From contig NZ_RXFT01000006.1 in assembly GCF_003952165.1 (NCBI RefSeq), positions 124,001 through 188,000 of the forward strand: a DNA stretch of 64,000 bases. The letters are read 5' to 3'. A model generated the notes under the pieces. It ran no database searches, was not told where the DNA came from, and saw only the letters and a program-made list of their open reading frames with translations. A program made the translations under genes and the position numbers. Source of the DNA: Variovorax guangxiensis. GTDB taxonomy: Bacteria; Pseudomonadota; Gammaproteobacteria; Burkholderiales; Burkholderiaceae_C. The first letter of the stretch is position 1. Each line of letters begins with the position of its first letter. This document shows positions 1 to 9,786 of this stretch, piece by piece.

Positions 1-67
1 AAGAAAAGTTGTCTTTTTTGCGCCCGACTCGTCGAGCCGGGGAGGGGCGTGACGAAGCGGGCTGCGG

Positions 68-1156
68 TTAGCCGGTAATCGTCTTTTTGGTGATTGCTGC
101 AACGACCGCGTCGCCCATCTCGCGGGTGCCGACGCGCTTGGTGCCTTCCGACCAGATGTCGCCCGTGCGCAGCCCGGAGGCGAGCACTTGCTTGACCGCC
201 GACTCGATACGGTCGGCAGCTTCTGGCTGGTTGAGGGAGAAACGGAGCATCATGGCAGCGGACAGGATTGTAGCCAAAGGATTGGCAACCCCTTTGCCAG
301 CAATGTCGGGGGCGCTGCCGTGGCTGGGCTCGTACAGGCCCTGGTTGCTCGAATTGAGCGATGCCGAGGGCAGCATGCCGATGGAGCCGGTGAGCATCGC
401 GGCCTCGTCCGAGAGGATGTCGCCGAACATGTTGCCGGTGACCACCACGTCGAATTTCTTGGGTGCCTTCACGAGCTGCATGGCCGCGTTGTCGACCAGC
501 ATGTGGTCGAGTTCGACGTCCGGATATTCCTTCGCGATGTCGAGCATCACGTCTTTCCACAGCTGCGAGGTTTCCAGCACGTTGTTCTTGTCGACGCTGG
601 TCACGCGCTTGCTGCGCTTGCGTGCCGCATCGAAGGCGACGCGGGCGATGCGCTCGATCTCGGGGCGCGAGTAGCGCATCGTGTCGAAGGCCTCTTCGGC
701 GCCTGGGAAGTGCCCGTCCGTAGCGGTGCGGCGGCCGCGCGGCTGGCCGAAGTAGATGTCGCCGGTCAGCTCGCGGATGATGAGGATGTCCAGCCCGGCG
801 ATCAACTCGGGCTTCAGGCTCGAGGCGCCCACCAGCTCCTCGTAGCAGATGGCCGGGCGGAAGTTGGCGAACAGGCCCAGGTTCTTGCGCAGCCCCAGGA
901 TGGCCTGTTCGGGCCGCAGCGGCCGGTCGAGCTTGTCGTACTTCCAGTCGCCCACGGCGCCGAACAGCACCGCGTCGGCTTCCTTGGCGAGCTTGAGCGT
1001 CGATTCGGGCAGCGGGTGGCCGTGCGCCTCGTAGGCCGCGCCGCCGACCAGGGCCGACTCCGTCTCGAACTTCAGGTCGAGCACGTCGAGCACCTTGACG
1101 GCTTCCGCAACGATTTCGGTGCCGATGCCGTCACCCGGGAGAACTGCGATTTTCAT
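68..1156 (-). CDS. leuB: 3-isopropylmalate dehydrogenase LeuB
   Basis: Third enzyme of leucine biosynthesis: NAD-dependent oxidative decarboxylation of 3-isopropylmalate to 2-oxoisocaproate in the cytoplasm. The protein has 362 residues, normal for the family. It opens with the nucleotide-site motif [12 protein letters not shown] and carries the metal/substrate signature [14 protein letters not shown] near residues 240-255, followed by the [11 protein letters not shown] loop. The frame stays open 27 codons further upstream, but that extension is unlike LeuB and would run towards leuD, so the ATG at MKIAVLPG is preferred. It is the last gene of a leuC-leuD-leuB run on the minus strand, 52 bp after leuD. 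The 67 bp beyond its stop hold no obvious terminator. Confidence 0.97.
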   Translation of the reverse strand: MKIAVLPGDGIGTEIVAEAVKVLDVLDLKFETESALVGGAAYEAHGHPLPESTLKLAKEADAVLFGAVGDWKYDKLDRPLRPEQAILGLRKNLGLFANFRPAICYEELVGASSLKPELIAGLDILIIRELTGDIYFGQPRGRRTATDGHFPGAEEAFDTMRYSRPEIERIARVAFDAARKRSKRVTSVDKNNVLETSQLWKDVMLDIAKEYPDVELDHMLVDNAAMQLVKAPKKFDVVVTGNMFGDILSDEAAMLTGSIGMLPSASLNSSNQGLYEPSHGSAPDIAGKGVANPLATILSAAMMLRFSLNQPEAADRIESAVKQVLASGLRTGDIWSEGTKRVGTREMGDAVVAAITKKTITG

Positions 1157-1208
1157 TTTGTCTTCTGTTGAGGGAATGAATGGGAGCGCGCGAACAGGCT
1201 CGGGCGGC

Positions 1209-1865
1209 TCAGCTGTTGGCGAGCATCGTATGCGCAAGCCACGGCTTCTGCGCCAGGCGCTCGGCCTCGAAGGCCTTGATCTTGTCCTTGTGGCGCAGCG
1301 TGAGGCCGATGTCGTCCAGGCCGTTGAGCAGGCAGTACTTGCGGAAGGCCTGCACGTCGAACGCGAACTCCTGGCCGTCGGGCTTCACCACCACCTGGCG
1401 TTCCAGGTCGATGGTCAGCGTGTAGCCCGGGAAGGCGAAGGTCTCGTCGAAAAGCTGCGCCACTTGCGCTTCCGGCAGCACGATCGGCAGCAGGCCGTTC
1501 TTGAAGCTGTTGTTGAAGAAGATGTCGGCATAGCTCGGCGCGATGATCGCGCGGAAGCCGTACTGGTCGAGCGCCCACGGCGCGTGCTCGCGCGACGAGC
1601 CGCAGCCGAAGTTCTGGCGTGCCAGCAGGATCGACGCGTCGGCGTAGCGCGGCTGGTTCAGCACGAAGTCGGGGTTCGGCTTGCGGCTGGCCGGGTCCTG
1701 GCCGGGCAGGCCCGGGTCGAGGTAGCGCCACTCGTCGAACAGGTTCACGCCGAAGCCGGTCTTCTTGATCGACTTCAGGAACTGCTTGGGGATGATCGCG
1801 TCGGTGTCGACGTTCTCGCGGTCCATCGGGGCCACGAGGCCCTTGTGCACGGTGAATTGCTTCAT
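1209..1865 (-). CDS. leuD: 3-isopropylmalate dehydratase small subunit LeuD
   Basis: Small subunit of isopropylmalate isomerase, which with LeuC converts 2-isopropylmalate to 3-isopropylmalate. The product of 218 residues begins [20 protein letters not shown] and contains the swivel-domain motif [15 protein letters not shown], the LeuD signature. The open frame runs far upstream through leuC in another frame, so the ATG at MKQFTVHKG is chosen by homology and because a purine-rich AGAAAAGAGA stretch precedes it. It lies 32 bp after leuC, consistent with co-transcription. Many Burkholderiales carry a small entericidin gene between leuC and leuD; here the gap is too short for one. Confidence 0.96.
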   Translation of the reverse strand: MKQFTVHKGLVAPMDRENVDTDAIIPKQFLKSIKKTGFGVNLFDEWRYLDPGLPGQDPASRKPNPDFVLNQPRYADASILLARQNFGCGSSREHAPWALDQYGFRAIIAPSYADIFFNNSFKNGLLPIVLPEAQVAQLFDETFAFPGYTLTIDLERQVVVKPDGQEFAFDVQAFRKYCLLNGLDDIGLTLRHKDKIKAFEAERLAQKPWLAHTMLANS

Positions 1866-1897
1866 GGGAGTCTCTTTTCTTCCTTCTTGCAGCTCGC

Positions 1898-3319
1898 TCA
1901 GGCGAACGTGCGGACGTCGACGAAATGGCCGTGCACCGCGGCGGCCGCTGCCATGGCCGGGCTCACGAGGTGGGTGCGCCCGCCCGCGCCCTGGCGGCCT
2001 TCGAAGTTGCGGTTGCTGGTGGAGGCGCAGCGCTCGCCGGGCTCCAGGCGATCGGCGTTCATGGCCAGGCACATCGAGCAGCCGGGCTCGCGCCATTCGA
2101 AGCCCGCGGCCTTGAAGATCTGGTCGAGGCCTTCGCGCTCGGCCTGTTCCTTCACCACGCCCGAGCCGGGCACGACCATCGCGAGCTTCACGTTCTTCGC
2201 GACCTTCTGGCCCAGCTTCTTCACCACGGCGGCGGCTTCGCGCATGTCCTCGATGCGGCTGTTGGTGCACGAGCCGATGAACACCTTGTCGATGAAGATG
2301 TCGTTCATGGCCTTGTTGGGCTCCAGGCCCATGTAGACCAGCGCGCGCTCGATGGCGCCGCGCTTGTTGGCATCTTTCTCCTTGTCGGGATCGGGCACGC
2401 GGCCGTTGATTTCGACCACCATCTCGGGCGAGGTGCCCCAGGTCACCTGCGGCTGGATCTGCGCGGCGTCGAGCTCGACCACGGCGTCGAACTTCGCGCC
2501 CGGGTCGGACTGCAGCGTGCGCCAGTAGGCCACGGCCTGGTCCCATTCGACGCCGGTGGGCGCGAGCGGACGGCCCTTGACGTAGTTGATGGTCTTCTCG
2601 TCGACCGCCACCAGGCCGGCGCGCGCACCGGCCTCGATGGCCATGTTGCACACCGTCATGCGGCCTTCCATGCTCAGGTCGCGAATGGCCGAGCCGGCGA
2701 ACTCGATGGTGTAGCCCGTGCCGCCGGCGGTGCCGATCCTGCCGATGATGGCCAGCACGATGTCCTTGGCCGTGCAGCCCAGCGGCAGCTTGCCCTCGAC
2801 CTTCACGAGCATGTTCCTGGCCTTCTTGCCCAGCAGCGTCTGCGTGGCCATCACGTGCTCGACCTCGCTCGTGCCGATGCCGTGCGCCAGCGCGCCGAAC
2901 GCGCCGTGCGTGGAGGTGTGCGAGTCGCCGCACACGACGGTCATGCCCGGCAGCGTCGCGCCCGACTCGGGGCCGATCACGTGCACGATGCCTTGGCGCT
3001 TGCTCAGGAAGGGGAAGAACGCGGCCGCGCCGAACTCGGCGATGTTGTGGTCCAGCGTGGTGACCTGTTCCTTGCTGGTCGGGTCGGCAATGCCTTCGTA
3101 GCCGCGCTCCCAGCCGGTGGTGGGCGTGTTGTGGTCGGCGGTGGCCACCACCGAGCTGATGCGCCACAGCTTGCGGCCGGCCTCGCGCAGGCCTTCGAAT
3201 GCCTGCGGGCTGGTCACTTCATGGACCAGGTGGCGGTCGATGTAGAGGATCGCGGTGCCGTCTTCCTCGGTGTGGACGACGTGTTCGTCCCAGATCTTGT
3301 CGTAGAGCGTGCGTGCCAT
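1898..3319 (-). CDS. leuC: 3-isopropylmalate dehydratase large subunit LeuC
   Basis: Large, [4Fe-4S]-bearing subunit of isopropylmalate isomerase, an aconitase-superfamily enzyme. Its 473 residues match the family. The cluster cysteines appear in [15 protein letters not shown] (about residue 350) and in [13 protein letters not shown] (about 405-420). The substrate/cluster region [20 protein letters not shown] lies near residue 130. The N-terminus [15 protein letters not shown] is typical. It is the first gene of the leuCDB run and starts 51 bp after a LysR gene on the same strand, so expression may depend on a promoter inside or upstream of that regulator. Confidence 0.97.
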   Translation of the reverse strand: MARTLYDKIWDEHVVHTEEDGTAILYIDRHLVHEVTSPQAFEGLREAGRKLWRISSVVATADHNTPTTGWERGYEGIADPTSKEQVTTLDHNIAEFGAAAFFPFLSKRQGIVHVIGPESGATLPGMTVVCGDSHTSTHGAFGALAHGIGTSEVEHVMATQTLLGKKARNMLVKVEGKLPLGCTAKDIVLAIIGRIGTAGGTGYTIEFAGSAIRDLSMEGRMTVCNMAIEAGARAGLVAVDEKTINYVKGRPLAPTGVEWDQAVAYWRTLQSDPGAKFDAVVELDAAQIQPQVTWGTSPEMVVEINGRVPDPDKEKDANKRGAIERALVYMGLEPNKAMNDIFIDKVFIGSCTNSRIEDMREAAAVVKKLGQKVAKNVKLAMVVPGSGVVKEQAEREGLDQIFKAAGFEWREPGCSMCLAMNADRLEPGERCASTSNRNFEGRQGAGGRTHLVSPAMAAAAAVHGHFVDVRTFA

Positions 3320-3370
3320 GTCGGTCTCTTCTGTCTTTCGTGGGGAAATGGAATTGTCTGCCGTTGCGGC

Positions 3371-4330
3371 CTAGGCCGCGAGCTGTTCGCCGCCGTCCGC
3401 GGCTGCGTGCAGGTGGTTGACCAGCGAGCGTGCCGCCACGGGCAGGGTGGAGAAATCTCGTGCCACCAGCCTGATCTCGCGCGCGGCCCAGGCGTCGTGG
3501 AGCGCGACGCTCGCGAGGCCGTGGCCGATGCCGTTGCGCATGAGCTCGAAGGCGCGCTGCGGCATCACGCCGATGCCCAGGCCGTTCTCGATCATGCGGC
3601 ACATGGCGTCGAGACCTGTCACGTGGATGCGCAGCTTGATGCTGCGGCCGGCGTCCAGCGCGGCCTCGTGCATCGCGACGTAGATGGAACTGTTGGTGTG
3701 CAGGCCGACGTGGTCGAAGTCGAGCGAGTCGACGAAGTCGATGCTGCCCCGCGACGCCAGCGCATGGCCCGTGGGCACGATCAGCGCGAGCCGGTCGTGC
3801 CGGTAGGAGAGGCTCTGCAGCTCGCCCGCGCCGCCGGCCACGTGGCACACGCCGAGGTCGGCCGCGCCTTCCTGCACCGCGCGGATCACCTCGCTGCTGA
3901 GGTGCTCCTCGAGGTCGATCTTGATGGCCTCGTGGGCGCGCGTGAACACGCCCAGGTCTTCGGGCAGGAACTGCACGATCGCCGAGATGTTGGCGTGCAC
4001 CCGCACGTGGCCGCGCACCCCGTCGGCGTATTCGCTGAGCTCGCCCTGCATCTTCTCGAGGCTGTAGAGCACCGAGCGCGCGTGGTGCAGCAGGCTTTCG
4101 CCGGCGGGCGTGAGGTCGACGCCTCGCGCATGGCGGTAGAGCAGGGTGGTGCCGAGCGTGGCCTCGAGGTCCGACAGCCGCTTGCTGATGGCCGAGGCCG
4201 CAATGAATTCGCGCTCCGCCGCGCGCCCGATGCTGCCGAGTTCGCACACGGCCACGAACAGCTGCAGCGACGTGAGGTCGATGCGGCGGGCGAAGTTGCG
4301 TTCGGAGGTGCTCATGGGGGCTGCGGACAT
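3371..4330 (-). CDS. LysR-family transcriptional regulator
   Basis: A 319-residue LysR-type regulator. An N-terminal winged helix-turn-helix lies around residues 17-75 (LTSLQLFVAVCELGSIGRAAEREFIAASAISKRLSDLEATLG, shown here only to mark its span), followed by a periplasmic-binding-protein-like effector domain. The effector is not readable from sequence. It lies directly upstream of leuCDB on the same strand, so control of leucine genes is possible, but it is also divergent from the autotransporter at 4597. A second ATG five codons in (MSTSERNF, position 4315) is an equally plausible start; neither has a strong ribosome-binding site. Confidence 0.88.
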   Translation of the reverse strand: MSAAPMSTSERNFARRIDLTSLQLFVAVCELGSIGRAAEREFIAASAISKRLSDLEATLGTTLLYRHARGVDLTPAGESLLHHARSVLYSLEKMQGELSEYADGVRGHVRVHANISAIVQFLPEDLGVFTRAHEAIKIDLEEHLSSEVIRAVQEGAADLGVCHVAGGAGELQSLSYRHDRLALIVPTGHALASRGSIDFVDSLDFDHVGLHTNSSIYVAMHEAALDAGRSIKLRIHVTGLDAMCRMIENGLGIGVMPQRAFELMRNGIGHGLASVALHDAWAAREIRLVARDFSTLPVAARSLVNHLHAAADGGEQLAA

Positions 4331-4344
4331 CGCGTTTTGCGATG
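4328..4344. promoter_or_regulatory. Inverted repeat at the LysR gene start
   Basis: CATCGC, a 5-bp spacer GTTTT, then GCGATG form a perfect 6-bp inverted repeat that overlaps the upstream start codon of the LysR gene. It could be an autoregulatory site or an mRNA hairpin that lowers initiation. If it is an operator, the ATG at 4315 becomes the more likely start. Only the symmetry is seen; the role is inferred. Confidence 0.3.
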
Positions 4345-4596
4345 AGAGAGCTATTTTCTCCCTGTTTCCAAGTGCCAGTCATCGTGATGTGAGATGGCCT
4401 CGGTGCCAAGCGACGACGGGACGACGGGCAACCCGCCTGGCCGGGCATGGACGCCTCGGGGCTTGCCGTGTCAGTAATTCGGCTATCACCTGATCCGGTG
4501 ATTTTTACGGCCTACGAAAACGATACCCTCGCCCGCTTTGGATTGTTTGGTTACATTTCGACCTTTTTTGATTGCAATTCACAACGGAGGAGGGGC

Positions 4597-7500
4597 ATGA
4601 ACACCATTTACCGCAGCGTATGGAACGCTGCACTGGGCACCTGGGTCGCTGTTTCGGAGGTGTCGCGGCGGCGCGGGCGGCGCGCCTCTTCGGTCACTGC
4701 AGTCGTGGGCCTGCTGGCGCTGGCCAGCTTGCCGGCAGTCTCCTGGGCGCAGGCCAGCGGCGGGACTGCATTTATCGCGGGCGGGGGCACGGGCGGCCGG
4801 GGCGGCGCGGGAAATGGCAGCGGCGGAGTTGGCGGAAGCGTCGGCGAGTTCCCGGGCCTCGATGGAATTCCTCCGTCGGGTGGCAACGGAGGAAACGGCC
4901 GCGACGGAGCCGGCGGACCCGGCGGAACAGGCGGCGCGGTAGGGGCAACCAGCGTGACCGGATCGGTCACCGGGGGCTCGGGAACCAATGGCGCACCCGA
5001 TCCGGATCCGGTCTACGGCGCGGGCGCCGGCGGTGGTGGCGGTGCAGCCGTGTACACGGCCGACACTGCCATCAACGTGGGAGGCGGCGTCATCCTGCGG
5101 GGCGGCAACGGCGGTGCCGGCGGCATCGCGCGCCTGGCCGGCGGCGGTGGCGGTGGCGGCGCGGGCCTGCAGTCCGTGGCGGCCGGCGTCTCCCTGGACA
5201 ATGCGGGCCAGACGATCGGCGGCAACGGCGGCGCAGGCGCCATCGGCCAGTGGGCCGGCGGTGGCGGTGGCGGTGGCGACGGTATCGTGGTGCAAGGCAA
5301 TGGCGCGACGGTCACCAACACCGGCACGGCCATCGGCGGGAACGGCGGGAATGGCGCCGTGGTCACCACCGGCGGCATGGTGGGCGGCGGCGGCGAAGGC
5401 GGTGCCGGCCTGGCGCTGGAGTCCAGTGGCAACTCGGTGCTCAATACCGGGGCACTGGTGGGAGGCGCGGGCGGCGCCGGCGGAAACAACACCGCCAACG
5501 GCATCGGAGGCGCAGGCCTGCGCATCCGCGGCAATGCGAACAGCATCGTCAACAGCGGCACCCTGATGGCCGGCATGAATGGCGACGGCATCACGCCCGG
5601 CGATGCGGTGCGGATCACCGGCAACGACAACCAGCTCGAACTGCGCGCCGGCTCCTCGATCACCGGCCTGCTCAGGGTGACATCCGGCACCGGCAACGTG
5701 CTGAGGCTGGCCGGCGACACGACCGACGGCACCACTGCGCTCAACTCGGCCACCTATAGCGGCTTCGCGCGCTACGAGAAGACCGGCGCCAGCACCTGGG
5801 CGCTGACCGGCATCAATACCGGCCTGACGCCATGGTTCGTGACCGGCGGGGCGCTCTCCATCGCCGACGACGGCGCGCTCGGCAACTCGAGCGGTGCGCT
5901 CACGCTCGACGGCGGCACGCTGAACGTCACCGGCGACACCACGGCCACCCGCGCCGTTTCGATCGGCGCGGGCGGCGGCACCTTCGACGTGGACCTGGTG
6001 CGCACGCTGACGCTGAATGGCGAAGTCTCCGGCGGTGGAGCGCTGCAGAAGACCGGCCGTGGCACGCTGGTGCTGGGTGCCGCCAACTCCTATACGGGCG
6101 GTACCACGGTGGCTGCCGGCAGCCTGGAGGCACTGGCGACCGGCGCGCTCGGCGCCGGGCCGGTGTCCGTGGCCGGCAACGCCTCACTGGTCTTCGGCAG
6201 CAAGGCTGATGCGGGCGGCCTGACCATCACCGCCGCCGCGCGCGGCCCCCTGCCGACGGACAACGCAGGCTTCGTGCAGTTCCGCGACAGCAGTTCCGCC
6301 GGCACCGCCCATCTCATCATGAACACAGGTGCATCGGCCGAGTTCAGGGACAACGCCTCCGCCGGCAGCGCCGTCATCGAGAACCATGGCGGCCTGACCA
6401 ACATCCGGGGCAACGCGACGGCCGGCAACGCGCGCGTCACCAACTTCTCGGGCGGCCAGATCAACCTGCTGGACGACGCCAGTGCGGGCCAGGCGACCTT
6501 CGTCAACGAAAGCGGCGGCCTGATCGACATCTTCGACCGCGCGACCGCCGATCAGGCCTCGGTGGTCAACAACGCGGGCGGGCGCCTGCTCATCCGCTCG
6601 CTGACCACGGCGGGAATCTCCGTCGGCTCGCTGTCCGGCGCGGGCGACGTGAACCTCGGCGCCAAGGCGCTGACCACGGGCGGGCTGAACGGCAGCACCG
6701 AAGTCTCGGGCGTGATCTCAGGCACCGGCGGCTCGCTGGTGAAGGTGGGCACGGGCACGCTCACGCTCTCGGGCGCGAACACCTACACCGGCGGCACCGC
6801 GTTGCGGCAGGGGCGCCTGAACCTCGGCAACAGCCAGGCGCTGGGCACCGGCACGCTGTCGATGGACGACGACACGACGCTCGGCTTCAGTGCCGACGGG
6901 CTGACGATCGCCAACGCGATCCAGCTCACCGGCAGCACCGATCCGGTCATCGACACCGGCGCCTTCAACGCGACCCTGAGCGGCGCGATCAGCGGCGGCG
7001 GCTTCATCACGAAGGAGGGCTCGGGCACGCTGACGCTGTCCGGCGCCAACAACTACACCGGTGCCACCAACGTCGCGCAGGGCACGCTCAAGGCGGGCGC
7101 CGCCAATACCTTCAGCGCGGCCTCCGCCCACAGCGTGGCCTCGGGCGCCACGCTGGACCTTGCGGGCTTCAGCCAGACAGTGGCCTCGCTGGCCAACAGC
7201 GGCACCGTCTCGCTCGCGGGCGCGGCCGCCGGCACCACGCTCACCGTGACGGGCGCCTACGTCGGCAACGGCGGCGTGCTCAGGCTCGGCACCGTGCTCA
7301 ACGGCACGGGGCCGTCCGACCGGCTGGTGCTCGATGGCGCCGCCGCCTCCGCCAGCGGCAGGACGACGGTGCAGGTCAGCAACCTCGGCGGGCTGGGCGC
7401 GCTCACCAGCGGCAACGGCATCGAGGTGGTCACCGCGAAGAACGGCGCCACCACCACGGCCCAGACCACCAAGGACGCCTTCAGCCTCGCCAACGGCCAT

Positions 7501-8586
7501 GTGGATGCCGGTGCCTACGAGTACCGTCTCTATGCGGCTGACGCCAACGGCGCGGGCGAGAACTGGTATTTGCGTTCGAGCACCAATGTTTCTCCTGGCG
7601 CGCCGGCACCGGTCATCACCTACCGCGCCGAGGCTTCCCTCTATTCCGCGCTCCCCGGCCAACTGCGCCAGGGCAACCTCGCGATGCTCGGCGACCTGCG
7701 CAAGCGCGTGGGCGACGACGACGTCAAGGGCGGCGCGGCCACACCGGGCGCCTCGAGCCGCCGCGCCTGGGCGCGCGTGCTCTCCACCGACATCGACATC
7801 CAGCAGGGCGGCGCGGTATCGCCATCGAGCAAGGGCCGTCTCACCGGCTTCCAGGCCGGCACCGACTTGCTGGCCACACCGAACTGGCGCGCGGGCCTCT
7901 ACGTCGGCCAGCTCGACGGCGATGCCAGCGTGAGAGGCTTCGCCAGCGGCATCCAGAACCTGGGCGTGGGGCGCAACGACCTGCGCAGCCAGTACCTGGG
8001 CGTGTACGGCACCTACACCAGCGACAGCGGCTTCTATGCCGACGCGGTGGTGCAGTCGGGCCGACACCGCTACACCGTCGAGCCGCTGGCGAGCCAGGGC
8101 ATGAGCGGCAAGGGCAACAGCCTGCTGGGCTCCATCGAGGTGGGGCAGTCCTTCGCGCTGGGCGGCAGCGGCTGGCGCATCGAGCCGCAGCTGCAACTGA
8201 TCCACCAGCACATGGACCTGGGCAACTCCGCCATCGTCGGCGCCGTCGTGCAGCCGCAGGCCGACAGCGGCTGGATCGCGCGTGCTGGCTTGCGGGTGAA
8301 GGGCGAGATCGCCACCGGCGCCGGCACACTGCAGCCGTACGGGCGCTTCAACGTCTACCGCACGTCGAGCGGCGCGGACATCGCCCGCTTCGTGAACGGA
8401 GCGACCACCACCGACATCGCAGCCCCGACCGGCGGCACGAGCACCGAACTCGCGGGCGGCTTCACGCTGGCCCTCGGCGAGTCGACGAGCCTGTACGGCG
8501 AAATCGGCAAGCTCTGGGCGAGCGGCGGCAACGCCAGGGTGAAGAGCTCGATCAACGGCTCGGTGGGCGTGCGCGTGAAGTGGTGA
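4597..8586 (+). CDS. Classical (type Va) autotransporter with ESPR signal peptide and Gly-rich passenger
   Basis: A 1329-residue type V secretion protein. The start at MNTIYRSVWNAALGTWVA follows a strong GGAGGAGGGG ribosome-binding site and gives the extended signal peptide region (ESPR) typical of large autotransporters; signal cleavage is expected near VSWAQA. Residues about 60-340 are very rich in Gly (runs such as GGGGGGA). Three autotransporter-associated beta-strand repeats of the form GTLTLSGANTYTGGT occur near residues 490, 720 and 810, implying a beta-helical passenger. A block near residues 560-670 repeats the theme ASAGxAxxxN. The last ~290 residues form the autotransporter beta-barrel and end in an aromatic residue (VGVRVKW). 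The passenger has no recognisable enzyme domain, so adhesion or aggregation is a guess. It ends 10 bp from the convergent gene. Confidence 0.9.
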   Translation: MNTIYRSVWNAALGTWVAVSEVSRRRGRRASSVTAVVGLLALASLPAVSWAQASGGTAFIAGGGTGGRGGAGNGSGGVGGSVGEFPGLDGIPPSGGNGGNGRDGAGGPGGTGGAVGATSVTGSVTGGSGTNGAPDPDPVYGAGAGGGGGAAVYTADTAINVGGGVILRGGNGGAGGIARLAGGGGGGGAGLQSVAAGVSLDNAGQTIGGNGGAGAIGQWAGGGGGGGDGIVVQGNGATVTNTGTAIGGNGGNGAVVTTGGMVGGGGEGGAGLALESSGNSVLNTGALVGGAGGAGGNNTANGIGGAGLRIRGNANSIVNSGTLMAGMNGDGITPGDAVRITGNDNQLELRAGSSITGLLRVTSGTGNVLRLAGDTTDGTTALNSATYSGFARYEKTGASTWALTGINTGLTPWFVTGGALSIADDGALGNSSGALTLDGGTLNVTGDTTATRAVSIGAGGGTFDVDLVRTLTLNGEVSGGGALQKTGRGTLVLGAANSYTGGTTVAAGSLEALATGALGAGPVSVAGNASLVFGSKADAGGLTITAAARGPLPTDNAGFVQFRDSSSAGTAHLIMNTGASAEFRDNASAGSAVIENHGGLTNIRGNATAGNARVTNFSGGQINLLDDASAGQATFVNESGGLIDIFDRATADQASVVNNAGGRLLIRSLTTAGISVGSLSGAGDVNLGAKALTTGGLNGSTEVSGVISGTGGSLVKVGTGTLTLSGANTYTGGTALRQGRLNLGNSQALGTGTLSMDDDTTLGFSADGLTIANAIQLTGSTDPVIDTGAFNATLSGAISGGGFITKEGSGTLTLSGANNYTGATNVAQGTLKAGAANTFSAASAHSVASGATLDLAGFSQTVASLANSGTVSLAGAAAGTTLTVTGAYVGNGGVLRLGTVLNGTGPSDRLVLDGAAASASGRTTVQVSNLGGLGALTSGNGIEVVTAKNGATTTAQTTKDAFSLANGHVDAGAYEYRLYAADANGAGENWYLRSSTNVSPGAPAPVITYRAEASLYSALPGQLRQGNLAMLGDLRKRVGDDDVKGGAATPGASSRRAWARVLSTDIDIQQGGAVSPSSKGRLTGFQAGTDLLATPNWRAGLYVGQLDGDASVRGFASGIQNLGVGRNDLRSQYLGVYGTYTSDSGFYADAVVQSGRHRYTVEPLASQGMSGKGNSLLGSIEVGQSFALGGSGWRIEPQLQLIHQHMDLGNSAIVGAVVQPQADSGWIARAGLRVKGEIATGAGTLQPYGRFNVYRTSSGADIARFVNGATTTDIAAPTGGTSTELAGGFTLALGESTSLYGEIGKLWASGGNARVKSSINGSVGVRVKW

Positions 8587-8596
8587 CCGGCTGCGT

Positions 8597-9676
8597 TCAG
8601 TCGGCGGGTACCCCGGCGCGCCAGGCTGTCCAGTTGCCGACGATGGCATCGACCAGGGGACGGCCCGCGATCAGCAGGTTGGCGGTCGAGATCGGAAACC
8701 CGCCCGACTCGGCCGACAGCGAGGCATAGGCGGTCTGCCCCGGATGGGGCCGGTCGAAGTTCGAGGCGGTGCGCAGCACGGCCACGCGCTTCAAGTCCAG
8801 CAGACCTGCGCCGGCGCCCCGCTTCAAGGCCTCGTAGGTGGCGTTGTCCTCCTGTTGGGTGGTGCAGTACCTGCCCTGCCCGTCGGTCACGAGCGAGACC
8901 CAGCGCGTGGCCGTCTCGCCCAGGTACTTGCCATGCCAGTAGGTATCACCGGCTGCGGTGTCGCATTGCAGGACCGATGGCCGCGCCCTGGCCGTCGGCT
9001 GCGGATACCTTGCGCGATAGGCGCGCGCCTTGTCGCTGTCGGCCAGCGGCGCGTTGGCCGACAGCTTCAGCGCCTTCCGCAGCAGTTCCTCGTCGAGGCG
9101 AAAGACCTCGGTGCGGTACTCGAACTTGGGCTTGGCGTCCGGATCCTTCGCGCCGATGCCGAAGTAGCCGGTGCGCCAGGTCGACGGCATCTCGCGCGCG
9201 TCGATCTCGTGGGCGATGCCGAAGTCGACCAGGTACCGGGCCCACGTGGCCGAGCCGATGGTCGAGACGTTCGGGTCGACGCCCGCGATGCCGGCCACGA
9301 GGAAGTAGGTCTTCGAGAGATCGAACTTGCCGCTCAACACCAGCGCCGTGATCGATGCCGCCGCATTGGTGTGCCCCATGCCGGTGGTGACCTGGCACAC
9401 CGAATCGGCGTTGCAGCGCATGAGCGGATCGTCGGCGGACAGGCCCGGCACCTTGATCTCCCGGTTGAGCTTCAGCGGTTCGTGCCAGACCTGCGCCTCG
9501 GGCTTGAACATGCTGATGATGAGCACCTTCACGGGTATCTGCTGTTGCCCGCCGGATGCCGCCGACGGTGCCACGGACCGGTTCGGGTCGCCCGCGCAGC
9601 CGAGGAGGGCCGCCGCGGCGAGGGCAATGCATGCCGCCCTTGAATACAAACTGGCTACGCGCCTGGAAGCTGCCAT
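8597..9676 (-). CDS. Purine nucleoside permease (NUP)-like lipoprotein
   Basis: A 359-residue protein resembling the NUP (purine nucleoside permease) family, which is related to nucleoside phosphorylases. Recognisable segments are VKVLIISMFKPEAQVW, TGMGHTNAAASI and FLVAGIAGVDPN near the N-terminal third, and RTASNFDRPHPGQTAY near the C-terminus. The ATG at 9676 follows a good AGGAG and yields a lipoprotein signal peptide with lipobox ALLGC (Cys27), so the mature protein should be membrane-anchored in the periplasm or outer membrane. The frame extends nine codons upstream to a TTG that is less likely. Despite the family name, no transmembrane helices are visible beyond the signal, so binding or hydrolysis of nucleosides is as likely as transport. 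Confidence 0.8.
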   Translation of the reverse strand: MAASRRVASLYSRAACIALAAAALLGCAGDPNRSVAPSAASGGQQQIPVKVLIISMFKPEAQVWHEPLKLNREIKVPGLSADDPLMRCNADSVCQVTTGMGHTNAAASITALVLSGKFDLSKTYFLVAGIAGVDPNVSTIGSATWARYLVDFGIAHEIDAREMPSTWRTGYFGIGAKDPDAKPKFEYRTEVFRLDEELLRKALKLSANAPLADSDKARAYRARYPQPTARARPSVLQCDTAAGDTYWHGKYLGETATRWVSLVTDGQGRYCTTQQEDNATYEALKRGAGAGLLDLKRVAVLRTASNFDRPHPGQTAYASLSAESGGFPISTANLLIAGRPLVDAIVGNWTAWRAGVPAD

Positions 9677-9730
9677 CTGCTTTCTCCTTTTTTCGTCGAA
9701 CAACAGGAAGGAGACCGCAATTTACAGGCC

Positions 9731-9756
9731 AAAAAAAAGCTGCCCGAAGGCAGCTT
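9731..9756 (-). terminator. Rho-independent terminator of gltA
   Basis: Read on the minus strand, AAGCTGCC-TTCG-GGCAGCTT forms an 8-bp stem with a stable TTCG-type tetraloop, followed directly by a run of T. It lies 31 bp beyond the gltA stop and separates gltA from the lipoprotein gene downstream. Confidence 0.93.
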
Positions 9757-9786
9757 CCTTTTCATGGCCGAGCCGGAGGGCGCGGA

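Noticed and set aside
1..67. CCCGACTC/GAGCCGGG hairpin as a leuB terminator
   Set aside because: On the leuB strand it is followed by A residues, not T; the T run lies on the wrong side. The stem also has a mismatch.
1209..3167. A 652-codon open frame spanning leuC on the minus strand
   Set aside because: Only its last third is a gene (leuD). The rest is a frame shadow of leuC, with arginine- and histidine-rich low-quality sequence.
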